Shown one piece after another: positions 1 to 12,900 of a stretch of DNA of 64,000 nucleotides (position 1 is the stretch's first letter; each line of letters begins with the position of its first letter). Both the position numbers and the translations under genes were made by a program. This DNA comes from Beroe forskalii. Lineage: Eukaryota; Ctenophora; Nuda; Beroida; Beroidae. The notes under the pieces were generated by a model. It was not told the DNA's origin. It saw only the letters and a program-made list of their open reading frames with translations, and ran no database searches. Location of the stretch: contig WFMF01000181.1 of the NCBI GenBank assembly GCA_011033025.1, positions 1 through 64,000 of the forward strand, given 5' to 3'.

Positions 1-436
1 TTTTATATGCCACTGCTCTTTTAAATTTTTTTCTCTGAGGTTGAACACCCCAAGCTACCAAAGTACGTGTAAATCATGATCCAAGTTGATTTTCTGACTC
101 ATTCCCCCTCCCTATAATAATACCACCAAAACCGTTGGACGGTTGGTCTAGTAACCCCCCGCTGGTTTGGATGTGATCAGCCCATTTTGTCTCTTTTCAG
201 GTTCCGTTGTCATCCAAACCCGCAGGGGTTGCTAGACAAATCAAATCAACTTTTAATGATATCGACAGATGTATGTAGTTTGAACCCATTTACTTACCCA
301 AAGGCAGTTTGGACCAGAAACTTGCCTTCATAAGTCCCCAACCCACGTTACTAGCCCACACATAAGATTAACCCGCAGCTTACCTGACGAAGTCCCAAAA
401 TACGATTATTTCTTGAAATTATAGAATTGATATATT

Positions 437-750
437 TCTTAATTTCTACAAATCGTCCGTGAACTGCATTAACAAAATATAACAACCAGATCTAATTTCA
501 TTATATAGTCTGTATTTGAACTCATTTCAACATAATCAAATTGAAAATCCGTGTAAATATCAATTTCTTCAGATCATATTTCTACAAAAGGTCCTCGTGA
601 ACTCACGTGCGAAATCTAACAACCAGATCTAATTTCGTGCATAAGTCGTATTTAAACTCATTTCAACGTGATCATGTCGAAAATCCGTGTGAATATCAAT
701 TTTATTCCAATCCTAATTTCCCTAAAACATTACGCGTGAACTCACGTGCT
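437..750 (+). repeat. Direct repeat, period about 137 bp
   Basis: The block beginning AACAACCAGATCTAATTTC occurs at 481 and again at 618. It is followed both times by 'gaactcatttcaac' or 'aaactcatttcaac' and then 'gaaaatccgtgt'. The junction 'tcgtgaactcacgtgc' recurs at the end of each unit. A partial earlier unit starts near 437. The copies are diverged by point changes, so the duplication is not recent. Confidence 0.7.
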
Positions 751-1633
751 TTACTATTCCATCGTATATTTCCCATCCCTATTCACTGCGAGACATGGAG
801 AAACCATTATCAGTTCACCATCGTATCACAGAATAGGACTACGGTACAAATTTTTGTCATAAACATAATTTCAATCAATTTGCAGTTCAATTTTTAGAAG
901 CCTCGCAGGACAACAATCTACGACCGATCGCCCTGAAACTCGTTTTATAGCTAAATCCCAAGGAAAAAAGCTGCATATCAAAGTAAAACATAATCCGATG
1001 AAAACTCTTTGAGTTAGAGATGTCCAAAGGAGCGCAAAATAGCGTTCTATCGCAAAATACGCTATTTTAGTGGTTTTACGCGATTTTGATGACGTCATCA
1101 CAGCACCCAAATAGGTTCAAACCAACTTCCCATATAGCCTATAAGACAATTCTGCCTTAGTACAACATACTTTGACCAGTCCCATCTCAAGATAAGTCGC
1201 AGTTCTTGACATCTCACTCGTTTGAAGTTTTGTCCTATAATTTGGAAATTTATTTTTCACCGTACCTTAGAAAATCGCGTATATCTCGATAAAAAATCGA
1301 GATAGCCCAATGATCCATATGATTTTCTGAAAGCTCTTTAAATTTGCTAAAAATCATTCTGAAAAATCAGACAGCTATCTCCTTTCCTTCTTTGTGAAAA
1401 ATGCGCTCGAAAATGGCCTATTTTCGCTAAAAAAGCAATAGAATTTAAATTCGCTAAGTTGATGACGTCATAGTGACGGGAAAATGACGTCACCAGAACT
1501 TCTCTTATAGCCTAAGCCAAACTTCCATCTTAGATCAACAAAACCTGACCTCGATCATGTCTCTACAATTTTCCGTTCTTGAGATCTCATCGTTTTAAAT
1601 TGGGTCCTAATTATCATGATATTATAATATTAT

Positions 1634-1809
1634 ATCACCCTGTGACACTCGTTTGTCTAATATATACCCTGGCCAGTCTTTTCTTCTACCGCGGGGGGTT
1701 ACCGCCCTGGCCAGGGCGGGAATCACCCTGTGACACTCAAATCTCTAACTTATACCCCTGGCCAGTTTTCTTTTTACCGCGGGGGGTTACCGCCCTGGCC
1801 AGGGCGGGA
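1634..1809 (+). repeat. Two 88-bp tandem units with a GC-rich palindrome
   Basis: ATCACCCTGTGACACTC begins at 1634 and again at 1722. Each unit ends in accgcggggggttaccg followed by the palindrome CCGCCCTGGCCAGGGCGG. The palindrome could fold into a strong hairpin. No coding potential or known family is recognised. Confidence 0.75.
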
Positions 1810-2598
1810 ATGTCGTGAGTCAGGTCGCGTGAGTTGTGTTTGAAGATGGTGCGACAGCATCACGGTTTGTCTGATTGATAAGCCTACCCCAACCTAGCAG
1901 CTCCTATACAACATGCATCTTTAATATTGATCAGTGATCATCGTGATCAATGATCACGCTGTTCAGTGTGCCCCCTTGCTCTGCAACTATATGATTTGTG
2001 ATTTTGTTCAATGTCATCATAATATTACATTAAGCCAAGTGGCAGCAAGGAGGAAGTTACTGTTTCATCACTAATATTAGCGTTTAGTTCGTTATGTTGC
2101 AAACATAGTCGCAGTGAGATTATAGTGTCTGATGAGAGCATCTGATTCTAAGCTGCCTCTTCCCCCGTCCCTCACAATTAATCAGATTCGTATGTGATTG
2201 GCCAGGGGCTAAGGTAAATCAAATGTTCATGTTCACGAACTGAAAGTTGGATCAACAGCATCTGTTTTTACAGCTTGCCACAAAATGAAATGTGTTCTCT
2301 CTCCATTCTGGTGGCAAACGCCTCGCTTGATTTGAAAGTAAAATATTTTCATTTTATTTCTCTTTTGCTGAGAACTGACATTTGTGATTGCGAAATATGA
2401 AGTATCGTTTGATTGCTCTACTGATATTTTTGATGCTTCGTATTTTACGCCTTTTGTTTTGCTCTCGTTTCTATATTAGATCTTTCGAATATTTCAAATA
2501 TTTTCTATACCACCGAAATCAATAACCAACCTAACACTACAGGATTTATGCTAACTACCAAGCTATAGGAAGAGAGAATAAGAAGACCTCTTGCTGAT

Positions 2599-4739
2599 AT
2601 GGATCATAAGATCAATACCACAGCTGACCATGTTATCGGATACCTATACCTCTTCATCTGTGTGCTGGGGTGAGCTTAGTCGAATATTGACTAATTTCTA
2701 TCGTAAAATTGATGATCTGAAATTTTACTCAAGATAGTTCCAAGTCCCAATGCAAATGCTCCAATTTGTCTGCATGACATCAGAAAATATTCAAACTACT
2801 TAGAGAAATTCAAACTACTATAACTTACAGCATGCCTCCCCACAGGACGATATTCAATGCGATGATGCTGTTCGTCATCCTCTCCAAAGTCCTGAAGAAA
2901 CAGATCAACCCCACTTCAGTGATTATGTTACAGCTCTGTTTTATCGATCTTATCGGATGTGCTATTCAAGCTCCTCCTGTCTGCTATGCTCTGGTAAGAG
3001 ATACCATTTTACTGCTTCAGAATTTACTCTAGAACTTTCCCTCATACAAAACCTTATCAAACTCAGAAGGTCCTGAATCCAAGGACAGAGACTGGGCTTT
3101 TTCTTGAAATTGGTAATTTGTAAATTGTAATTTTTCACCCGATAACCATTCTCATCTGAATTTATTCCGTCAATTTCTCCATTTCCCCAGCTCCGTGGGA
3201 GGAAGTTTGACATTGCTGATAAGGACGTTTATGGTAGATTCTGTGATGTATTCGGATACCTCTCGACTCTGCTACCCCTTCTCTCCATCTACCTGACTTC
3301 TAACCTCTGCTTCATAAGGTTTAGATCATTCTCATATATTGTTCAAAATTGTTTTATTCTGAAGGAAGTTTCATCTTGAACGAGCCGAAAATTCAACACT
3401 TGATTCAATTTTACTATTTTTCGTACGAATCTTTATCATTAATCCTGCCAAAATGGTTTTTGTCGGAGTCGTTAAGTTTCTTTTCTAATTTCAATGATTA
3501 TTCAATTAGCTATCTATTCACTGTTACAGGTTTATTGGGGTCTACTATGTGTTCAGCAGCAAGAGACTGATGACCATAAACCGAGCTCTCTTCCTGAGTT
3601 TGATCTCCTGGCTTATCCCTCTGCTAGTTGCAGCCCTTCCATTCTACAGTGGCGACCACTATCGGGTAAGAGACGGTTTTGTTGTGTGTTTGGTAAATGG
3701 TGAAATGTTTTCGTAAAAGAGAGCTTGTTGATGGAGTTTTTCTAATAATCTTGTATTTGTAAGTGATTTTTCTGGATTCGAACAGAAAGACGAAATCAAT
3801 GAATGGGGGGGGATTGAAGTAATAAAGGTGATGATATTTCACTATCGGTATGTGGAGTTCGTTGGTGCATTTTACATGGAGATTAAACCGGAGCACTACT
3901 CGCCTCGGGTTATTAGACTGTTTATCAATCTCTCCATCACCATTCCGTTCGTGATCACTGTCATCTGCTGTGTCCTGGTCATACACAAGCTACGACAGAG
4001 TTCTGGCAGCGAAATCCAAGATAACGTCTCTGAAACCGCTTACAGTGCTCACATGACATTCGGATCAGATCACATGATTTCTGGAGGCAGGTCACGTGCG
4101 TTCACTCGGAGCTCCAGTACGTCCATCTCAAAACTTTCCACGCAAAACGGGTTCTCTCGGGAGAATTCGCTGCAGGGAGCTGGCGATCAGCTGTCCTGTG
4201 AATCTCCCAGCACCAAAGCCATCAACCTGCTGCTCATGCGTGAGAATTCGCGTGAGTGGTTGCGTGAGACCTCACGCGAGCTCGTGCGCAGCACGCTGTC
4301 ACGCCTGTCTGTGGCTGCGCGGTCTCCAGCGGAGCGGCAGTTGTCTCGCTCCGACTCCCACCTCCAGGACACGGGGAGTTCGCGGCGAGCGAGCATCACG
4401 ATCACCATCATCACCGCAGCCTTCATCCTCTCCTACGGCCCGTACATGATCCTGTGGATCTACTCCTTGCTGGTCCATGAACTGAGACTGTTTGATCCCA
4501 TCCTAACCGTCACTTCTACTCACTGGTCCATCTATCTCTATATCTACCTTGTGGGAACAACGCTTCTGAGCACCTTCAATTCTTGCATCTTTCCTCTCAT
4601 CTACTTTATCAGGATCAAGGGCAGAATCTTTCAAAGGATAAGGATTTCCATACAAGAAAGGTTGATTATCATGCACGAGGAACCGAAGAAGTTTGACTAT
4701 GAACCTGTTGAGAAAAAACAAGAACATATTTTCACTTGA
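2599..4739 (+). CDS. Class A (rhodopsin-like) G-protein-coupled receptor, orphan
   Basis: A seven-transmembrane receptor of 478 residues in five exons: 2599-2669, 2846-2993, 3191-3318, 3530-3665 and 3786-4739. All junctions are GT-AG and phases agree. The first acceptor was chosen at 2846 because it joins VLG to TIFN, giving a TM1 with the usual conserved Asn; an in-frame alternative at 2831 adds five residues. TM1 is near residues 13-40, TM2 45-70, TM3 85-115, TM4 130-155, TM5 202-228, TM6 364-388 and TM7 402-430. The extracellular N-terminus is only about 12 residues. Signature motifs are degenerate: IRF stands at the DRY position, SYGP replaces CWxP in TM6, and NSCIFPLIYF replaces NPxxY. 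The third intracellular loop is about 135 residues, rich in Ser and Arg, with repeated RENS/RETS motifs and RRAS just before TM6, so it is probably heavily phosphorylated. The ligand is unknown. Receptor class is fairly sure; subfamily is not. Confidence 0.85.
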
Positions 4740-4782
4740 TAACAATTCTCAAAACTTCCAACTCTATCCAACCCTACAATTA

Positions 4783-4788
4783 AATAAA
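4783..4788 (+). promoter_or_regulatory. Poly(A) signal AATAAA of the GPCR gene
   Basis: AATAAA lies 44 bases after the receptor's TGA stop, a normal distance for a short 3' UTR. Confidence 0.6.
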
Positions 4789-4789
4789 A

Positions 4790-6170
4790 ACTTACCCTCT
4801 GATTTTGAGTACTGAAACTCTCATCATACCTATTTGTTTTTATGTACATTTGCTTGTCAGATTGCTCAGAGACTAGAGACTATAGAGCGATGTGTCTCTT
4901 ATTTTTCTCAAAACTGAAATGTTTGCTCACATGCCTGACTTTTCTGAGAACTTATAACTTATCGTTAATTCGTTAATTGATGTGCACGAAGCAGTTCACA
5001 GTTCTGCTTTCTTGCAACTATTTATCACCAACAAGCGTCGCAAATGATAGCACAAACAAATTGATAATTAGAGGCTTTTTCAGAATCGATTCAGACACGT
5101 TCAGAATCTGTATCAGATAATTCTGAAAAAGGCAATATGATAATCACAAATTTCGGTATTCTTCCAAAGATTTAGAGAAAAATCTTTGAAATGATTCTAT
5201 TAAAATAGAATCGACAGTTATCGTATCTAATTCTTTACTGCTTTAAGTCTGGTAATCTTAGATTCTACGGCATCACTCGGAGAAACCATTCGAATTTCGA
5301 AAATAACAAATTCAATTCTCGACTCACCTACCATGAAATAAGTTGTCACCATTGCATTATCATACTATAATTAATTAGGCCAATCCGAAACTTCTCACCA
5401 CACATGCTATTCAATCAACGGCACCTTACAATGCCCAGTACATAGGACTCCGCACCTTGGTCAATAAAAGCAAGCATTATCAAAACCATGACAACATCCA
5501 CAACATTATATTTTCGTTACCATAACAACGGCCCTGATCACCTTAATTAGAACTTTTTCCTGTAAGGTCTAAGGACCCCCCTCAGACAGGCTTTATTCTC
5601 ATAGAAAATATGACTGGCCTTGGCTGCACGCTCAGACATAGAAAATTTTACGTTTCTAGTTCGAAATTCATTAACATGATATTTACGTCATTCTGAGCAG
5701 TAAACTTTCTAACTGGCGATGATTAATTGAATGCAGTGACAGTAAGCACACTTGTATGGAAGATCTCGCACGGATCTTGTAAATTGAACCGGTACTTGCT
5801 ATCGGTACGTGGTGTGTACGTTTTGCTGGTATATTTGTGTTCTGTTGGGTGTGATCATTTGAGTAAGGTGTAAGGTGTGACTATTCAATCATCCCAGATA
5901 TGTCATCATTTGACACTTTACGTCTTGTCATTTATTTAGTATCTTGCATCTTATCGGGTGAGTGCTTAAGAGTTATTCGCCCCAAGGTACGAATATTCTT
6001 ACCCACCCCTGATTCTCTAAATCCCAAAACTCAAAACTGGGTCAGGACAAAATTGGGCAAAAACTGGGTCATAAGAGTTATTAATACCCGATCCCCTTGA
6101 GCTCAATAAGAGATACTGCTACTGATTCATTCAGAAATGAGAGCTTAAGAGGAACTGTGGCCCCCTGTAA
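4790..6170. other. Intergenic, AT-rich, no gene seen
   Basis: Between the receptor and the repeat at 6175 I see only AT-rich sequence with many short stops in all frames. The largest open frame (near 5900-6100) lacks codon structure or any motif and is not called. Confidence 0.55.
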
Positions 6171-6174
6171 TAGA

Positions 6175-6478
6175 TCTGAATACACCCCTTAGGGGCCAGC
6201 CCCCTAGTTTTCAAAGGCCCCTCTAGAAAAATCTTATAAGATTTTCTCAAAATTTGAACATAGAAAGGAAGTGAAAATTTAGTTCATTTAGACAGAAATT
6301 TTCCTGAAATTGTTTTAGAGTTGAATTAATGAATAAAATATGATTTTAGTCACAAAATTGTGCTTATAGGGCTATGGAAAATGAAAATTTGCTCCCGTAG
6401 TTTTCAAAAGGCCCCCCCTAGAAAAAATCTAGGGGGGGCCTTGGCCCCCACTAGCTCGAAAAAGTGTGTAATGGCATG
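6175..6478. mobile_element. hAT-like MITE, copy 1 (same family as 46423-46796)
   Basis: About 300 bp that match, block by block, the element nested at 46423-46796. Shared blocks are 'ggggccagccccctagttttc', 'tttgaacatagaaaggaagtg', 'gaatgaataaaatatgattttagtc' in similar form, and the end 'ctagctcgaaaaagtgtgtaa' followed by GGCATG. The G/C runs flanking the AT-rich core would pair. The right edge is clear at 6478; the left edge is approximate. No coding capacity is seen. Confidence 0.7.
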
Positions 6479-6718
6479 GATTCCACCCACTTGAAACATT
6501 CCCAAGACATTCCTCCACCCACGTGCCGACTTTATCTTAACAATGCCACTAAAAGTAAATTCCTTGTGTTTGTCATGAGCTTCATACCCATTACCTAACA
6601 ATATGTTGGTATTTGGCATGTACGGTACTCAGGGGCATATTCAATCATCCCGCATCCTATACTTATCATAATACCTCAGCTTTTAATATATGCTGTTTAT
6701 CCGTTAGTTATATATATT

Positions 6719-6738
6719 TATTATTATTATTATTATTA
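6719..6738. repeat. (TTA)n microsatellite
   Basis: A short run of six to seven TTA/ATT triplets about 210 bp upstream of the dnai1 start codon. Confidence 0.85.
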
Positions 6739-6810
6739 AGCAGTTATAGCGAGTCCTTAGGCCCACACGTTTGTTATATATAGCAGGTGGCGCAGGTTAT
6801 GAAACTGTTT

Positions 6811-6824
6811 GTTGTCATAGCAAC
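6811..6824. promoter_or_regulatory. RFX X-box in the dnai1 promoter
   Basis: GTTGTCATAGCAAC lies 124 bp upstream of the dnai1 ATG and matches the X-box inverted repeat (GTNNYC, 2-nt spacer, RGNAAC). X-boxes close to the start site are the established binding sites of RFX factors that activate motile-cilium genes, which fits the gene downstream. Binding itself is inferred. Confidence 0.75.
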
Positions 6825-6947
6825 GTAACATATATGGGCCTCCGTATTGGTGTACAATATTTAGTTTACTGGATACGTGTATTTTTTGTGTCTTCTGCGA
6901 TTTATTTGTTTTAATTTTACTGAAAACTACAAATAATATTCGGAGTC

Positions 6948-9900
6948 ATGATGTCTGCCGGAGCTGACGTAAGTACTTCAACTCAGTTTCTGGGTTAAAT
7001 TTCTCGTTTTGAATTTGAAGCGATGAAAGGAGTTTGCATCTCTAGAATTCAAAAATTCAAAAATGGTTGATGAATTTTTGAGATTTTTTGAAAATTTACA
7101 TAAAAGAGAAAAAGAAAATTGCGTGTTACTGAACTCTAGCTGCTTTACAAAGGTGTACTGTATGGCTCGAATCATCCGAGCATCACATCGTCTCATATCT
7201 AGAACCCCAACACAAGGAACAAGTGGTTCTTCTATTGGGTCGTCATCTAACTTACTCCAGGTTCCATGTCAAACATTTCCTGTTAAGCAACATTGTCTCC
7301 ATGTTACTATAGCAACCACAATGTTGTCATAGCAACCACCATGTTTCCATAACAACCACTTTGTTTTTTATCGGGTCGTCGTCCAACTTACTCCAGGTTC
7401 CATGTCAACTATTTCCTGTTAAGCAACATTGTGTCCTTTTTACAATACGAACCACAATGTTGCCAGAGCAACCTCTTCGTTTATAACGGGTCTTCGTCTA
7501 ACTTACTCCAGGTTCCATGCCAACTATTTCCTGTTAAGCAACATTGTCTCCATGTAACTATTAAGCAACCTCAATGTTGTCATAGCAACCACAGTGTTTC
7601 CATAGCAACCAGTACGTTACCACGATGATAACTACCCGTTAACCAAATATTATCATAATAGCATTACCATCAATATGACATCTGAACGTTACCTTAGCAA
7701 CCATTAACTTAATGTTGCCATAGCAACCGTAGCTTCACCATGAAAACGATCCCTGTTACCTTGGCAACATAAAAAATGGATAATTCAGAGATTATCTTCT
7801 AATTTCTTGCAATGGCAACATTTTCTTGAAATTTGCAAATTGTAAAGCTTTGGAAGGCTGTAAAAGAGATTTTCAGTTTTATTCTTGGCAAGTTTCTTTC
7901 GAACAATCCAACAATCTCTCTAAACTTCTAAACGTTACTGTCTACATGTTACCAATACCATGGCAACGCTGTGTCACTGTCATAAGGGATCGTTCACACA
8001 ATACCATCTTGAATGATTACGTTACATGTTATTGTAACAAATACAACTACTGTAAAATTGATTACGAGAGGGGGGGGGGTAAAATCGGCCAAAACTTGAT
8101 TACGTAATATGTGAACGATCCCTAATGGCAACAATAACAGCTGCTATGGTACACCATCTTGTGTGTACGCAGCTTTAAAATGTGGATTTGTCGTTATGGC
8201 ACGATATGAATAACTTAAAATTATTTTGTGGGTTTCACAGTGGTTTGATTTTTGTTAAATAAACAAACTGCGATTGCCATCGCATTGCTCTGTTTTTTCT
8301 GTTCCCATCCCCATATTTTATTTTTAAAAGAAAGATTGAGAATTTTCATGCAGGAAGTTGTGATATAGGAAGTTGCAACAGGAAAATAATTCGGCTAGAC
8401 ACGAAATGCGTCCAAGTTGGACTTGCCGCCTTGTTGGCCGTGACCCTAATTTTCACACATTTTATTGAAAAGTTGAAAGCAATAGACATGAGAATATCCT
8501 TTCTCCGATACAACAGTTTTCACAGCCTGCGAAGTTTTCGTTTAACAATTACTCAATTATAAACATGGGCACTCCAAGTCTATGTTTTCTGTAAAATCTT
8601 ACTCAGAGTCTGTCTAAAGTCATGCGCTGCTCCTTGTACCAAGCGGTTTAGCATATTTTGGAGTTTAGGAGTATATCCGGGTCAATTTCCGCCTCTCAAT
8701 AAGTCTGAAATTCTGCATAACCGAGCTAAGCACAGGCAGGCCTGACATGCGCCCGTCACGCCATCAAATACTTTTACTTTTCCAAGTATCAGGGAGACAG
8801 GAGAAGGTGTTACCAAACTATGCCGAAACGCTGTGTTACCAAGCAACAATCATATTATTATGTTCAGCAATTTATCCCATTATGCTGAAATCCTCCTACA
8901 TAATATTTAGCTGTTGGCATGGATATATAACATGTTCCTCTGTAAGAGCCTCCCCAAACCAAACGTCTCTTTCTGTCTGCTGCCACTCTGTGTGGGATGA
9001 TCCCGTGTATTATGACGTATGAGTGACACTATGTTTCAGCCCAAAGTCCTGATGAAGCCGGATGATCAGTTGGATCTGACTCCGGAGGAGTTGAAGGAGG
9101 AGTTTACTCGGATTCTGACTGCCAACAACCCCCATGCTCCCAACAACATTGTCAGATACAGCTTCAAGGTGCGTTAATCCAGAAAGAGGCCTCGAACTGG
9201 GTTATCGAAAATACTTAACCACCATTTTACCTTGACATCATTATACTTTGACACCACTTTACATTGACACCACGTTACTTCGTCGTCACATTACTTCGAA
9301 ATCACTTCACTTTGAAATCACTTCACTTTGACAGCACTTCACTTTGACAGCAGTTTACTTCGACACCACTCTACTTTGACACCACTCTACTTTTGACAGC
9401 ACTTAACTCTGATATCACTTTACTTTAGCATCACTTTCCTTTAACACCACTCTAGTTTGAAATTACTTTCCTTTGACACCACTCTACTCCGACATCACTT
9501 TACTCTGACATAACTTGTTCACACTGTTCACTATGATTTACTTGGATCTTCTTGAAACTAATTCTAAACTCTGACCCCACCCCTACATTCCCCAGATCCT
9601 TGAAACTCAACTCCTTACATTCCCCAGGATTGCTGCTACAAGATGAAGGTGGGAGTGAACCAACTAGCAGTCCACTTCACAATGGACGGTAACATGCTGC
9701 ATAAGGAAAGTGATGAGGGGAGGAGGCAGCTAGCCAGGATGGGGCTGGGAGATGCCCCTGCAGAGCAGAGTCTGAGTGATGTGGCCGTGGAGGAGGATGA
9801 GGAGGAGGAGTTGGAAGTCGAGGGGGAGGAGGAGGAAGAGGAGGTGAGGATACTAATCACTTGATTACCAATCCCTACTTTCCAAATCACTCATTTACTA

Positions 9901-12900
9901 AATTATAGGTTGGAATTCTGAGATCACCTTTGCGTCAACTTCAAGCAGTAAATTGAAAAATTATAGATTTTTCCCTCCCTTTTTTCTGCTCGTGTCCTGC
10001 TTAATCTGAAGAAGGTAGGGAAACTCTGAAATTATGGACCAAGTTACAGGACACAGGTTTATTCACGAAATCCTGAAAATCGATTGTGGCTTTTACTGAA
10101 TTTCTCAACTTGAATATGATTTGGCTGAGAGTCAATTGATTTTATAAATGTTAGATGTTTTGTTTCTCTCTCTCTCTCTCTCTCTACGCATGAATGCTCC
10201 ACCTTTTCAATCATGTTGCTCTGAAATCTGGGCCCAGCCCCATATTTTTAATTTCTGTCTGATTAAAGTACTCAGAGAGTCATTCTCAAACAGAATTTAT
10301 TCAATATTTCATGGTCATAGTCAAACATAATATACGTTTGTCGTTTATTTTTTATAATATTTTAAAATTTGCATCCTCTGCTAATAAATTTGGGTGGCGC
10401 CTCAGTTAAACACCATAGTTCACCATCTTAACTTCAAGTTTCAGTATTGAGTGAAACCACTAAATTATGTTTTCTTAGAACTTATAAAACGATTGAATTT
10501 TAAAAAGTTAAAAGAATTTATTTAAATTTTATCAGCTTAACGCGAAATCTATTACCTTCTCACAGGAAGAAAAGGACGCTGACGAGCCCAAGGAAGTTCC
10601 TGTCGCCAAACCTCAGGAAACAACGCTCAGAAACCAGTTCAACTTCAGCGAGCGAGCTTCGCAGACATTCAATAATCCTTACAGGGTAAGGAAATATTGG
10701 GCAATTATTTTTAAACAAAATTCTGCAAATTCTTGGGTTTCATTTCCTACAATTCCATCAGATATCCAACGTACTCACTCATCCTCACACATTTGTCACA
10801 ACGACGATACCAAACTTATTCACTTTAGCCCCATCCTTTCACACCAAAGCTATTCCTTTTAACCCCATTCCCTTTCTTCCAAAACTTTTCCCCCTAAACC
10901 CTATTCCATCCTGGTGGAATCCCATTCCCCACCTAACACCCCCCCACCCCTTTCAGGAGCGCGGCACCACCACGGAACCCCCGCCCCGGGGTAACTTCTG
11001 TGCCACTGCCAACCAGTGGGAGATGTACGATGCGTACACAGAGGAACTGGAGCGACTTGAGAAGCTCAAGGAGAAACAGGCGAAGGTTGTGCGATATTTT
11101 ACCTGAAGGTCACGACACTAATTAGTCTCTCTTACCTGACTCTAATTGGCAACCTGTACCACGACCAGAGGTGAAATATTTAGGGGTTGTGTTTTGAGGT
11201 GAAATTGTGAATATTCCGTTTCCCAAACAGGCGAAGAGAGACAGTAAGGATGATAAGAAGGGCGCACAGCGGGCTCAGCAGGCTGATACCCCCGTGGGTT
11301 CTGCGGATGAGATCCACAGAATTGGGAAACCTGCCAAGATCATCGAGCGGATGGTTAACCAGAACACCCACGATGAAATTGCACAGGTTGATGGGGCGAA
11401 CTGCATTACTATTTCACGTTTTTCTTTGAATTTAGATTCTTCCACAGAAAATTTTTGTCGAATTTCGTTTTTGATTTGCCACCTTAAATAATGTGCTCCT
11501 TAAATGTCTCCCAACTCAAGCTCTTCATTAAACCAAGTAACTACTTTAATTTTAATATTTCATGACGTATCGCCATCAATTTCAACAGCATGTTGTGTTC
11601 TCAGGATTTCAAATACTGGGAAGACGCCTCCGACGAATTCAAAGGAAACGAAGGTACCCTCCTGCCCCTCTGGCCCTTCAAATCAGACAAAGCTAAGAAA
11701 TGCGCGGTGACCTGTCTCATGTTCAGCACTAAATACACGGATATGTTCGCTGTGGGGCACGGCAGCTACGACTTCCTGAAGCAAGGTTATATTGTATGTG
11801 AGAATCCCGTCATCAGCTCACACACACTCACATCCAATCTCCCCCCCCCCCCCTGAAATCACTCATATTTACAAGCACACTCCCACCTTCCATTTTCAGC
11901 TCACGACGATAATCACATGATTTTCGAAAGCTTCTGAGTCTAAACTTTATCATATCATTTAAAAGTTTAAAATCTCTCAGGAAACGGCATGATCTGCATC
12001 TACTCGCTCAAGAACCCCTCCTTCCCCGAGTTCACCTACACCACAGACAGCGGAGTAATGTGTTTCGACTTCCACCCTGAGCAGCCCTGGCTCCTGGCTG
12101 TCGGGTTTTACGACGGAGCTGTGGCAGTCTACAGTCTGAGGAACAAGTCCCAGCAACCCAAGTACATTTCGTCAGCGAGTTGCGGCAAACACACGGATAC
12201 CGTGTGGCAGGTCAAGTGGCAGGAGAATGACCTGGATAACCAGATGACGTTTTATTCGCTGTCCAGTGATGGGAGGGTGACGTGTTGGACTCTTGCCAAG
12301 AATGAGTTGCACAGCACGGATATTATCCTGCTGAGGCTTAGTCCGGGAATGGAGCCAGATCCAAAGAACGGAGGACTCGATTTAGGTATTGTTTAAAATT
12401 CTCTGCATTTCCATCTTCGTGCATTGAAATGAAAATGAGATGTTCCGCTTCAAGTTCAAACTAAACATCTTGACTGATGATAATTGAAATGTTTCGCCTT
12501 AAATGGGCAAAAATTAGCTCACCTTTAACTTATTAACATCAATGGTTTTAGAAAATATGACATCCCTCCCTCCGCAGCGTGCGGGACATGTTTCGACTTC
12601 CACAAGGACACCAGCTACCTCTTCCTGGTGGGCACGGAGGAGGGTAAGATCCACAAGTGCAGCAAACATTACAGCTCCCAATTCCTGGACACTTACAACG
12701 CACATCAGATGGCAGTGTACGCGGTACGGTGGAACAAGTTCCATCCTAAGGTCTTTGCTAGTTGCAGCGCGGATTGGACTGTCAAGATCTGGGATCATAC
12801 TTGCAGGTATATGCCGTTGATAATGTGAGAAACAATGTGGTTGTTTTTACCCGATTTTTTTTGTATTTGCGGGTTGTTCCTCTGGTCGGGTGTCCATTCT

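Larger units (their letters stand above)
1..2598. other. Upstream non-coding stretch with diverged repeats
   Basis: I see no convincing exon here. The stretch contains a direct repeat near 437-750, a diverged duplication (about 1000-1250 against 1380-1615) and two 88-bp tandem units at 1634-1809. The diverged pair shares the order of blocks: a gatgacgtcat site, then 'tatagcct', then 'gttcttgaCATCTCA' or 'gttcttgaGATCTCA', then 'gtccta'. The open frames here are short, have no recognisable domain, and lie in AT-rich repeat sequence. The promoter of the GPCR gene at 2599 presumably lies in the last few hundred bases, but I see no clear TATA box or initiator. Confidence 0.6.
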
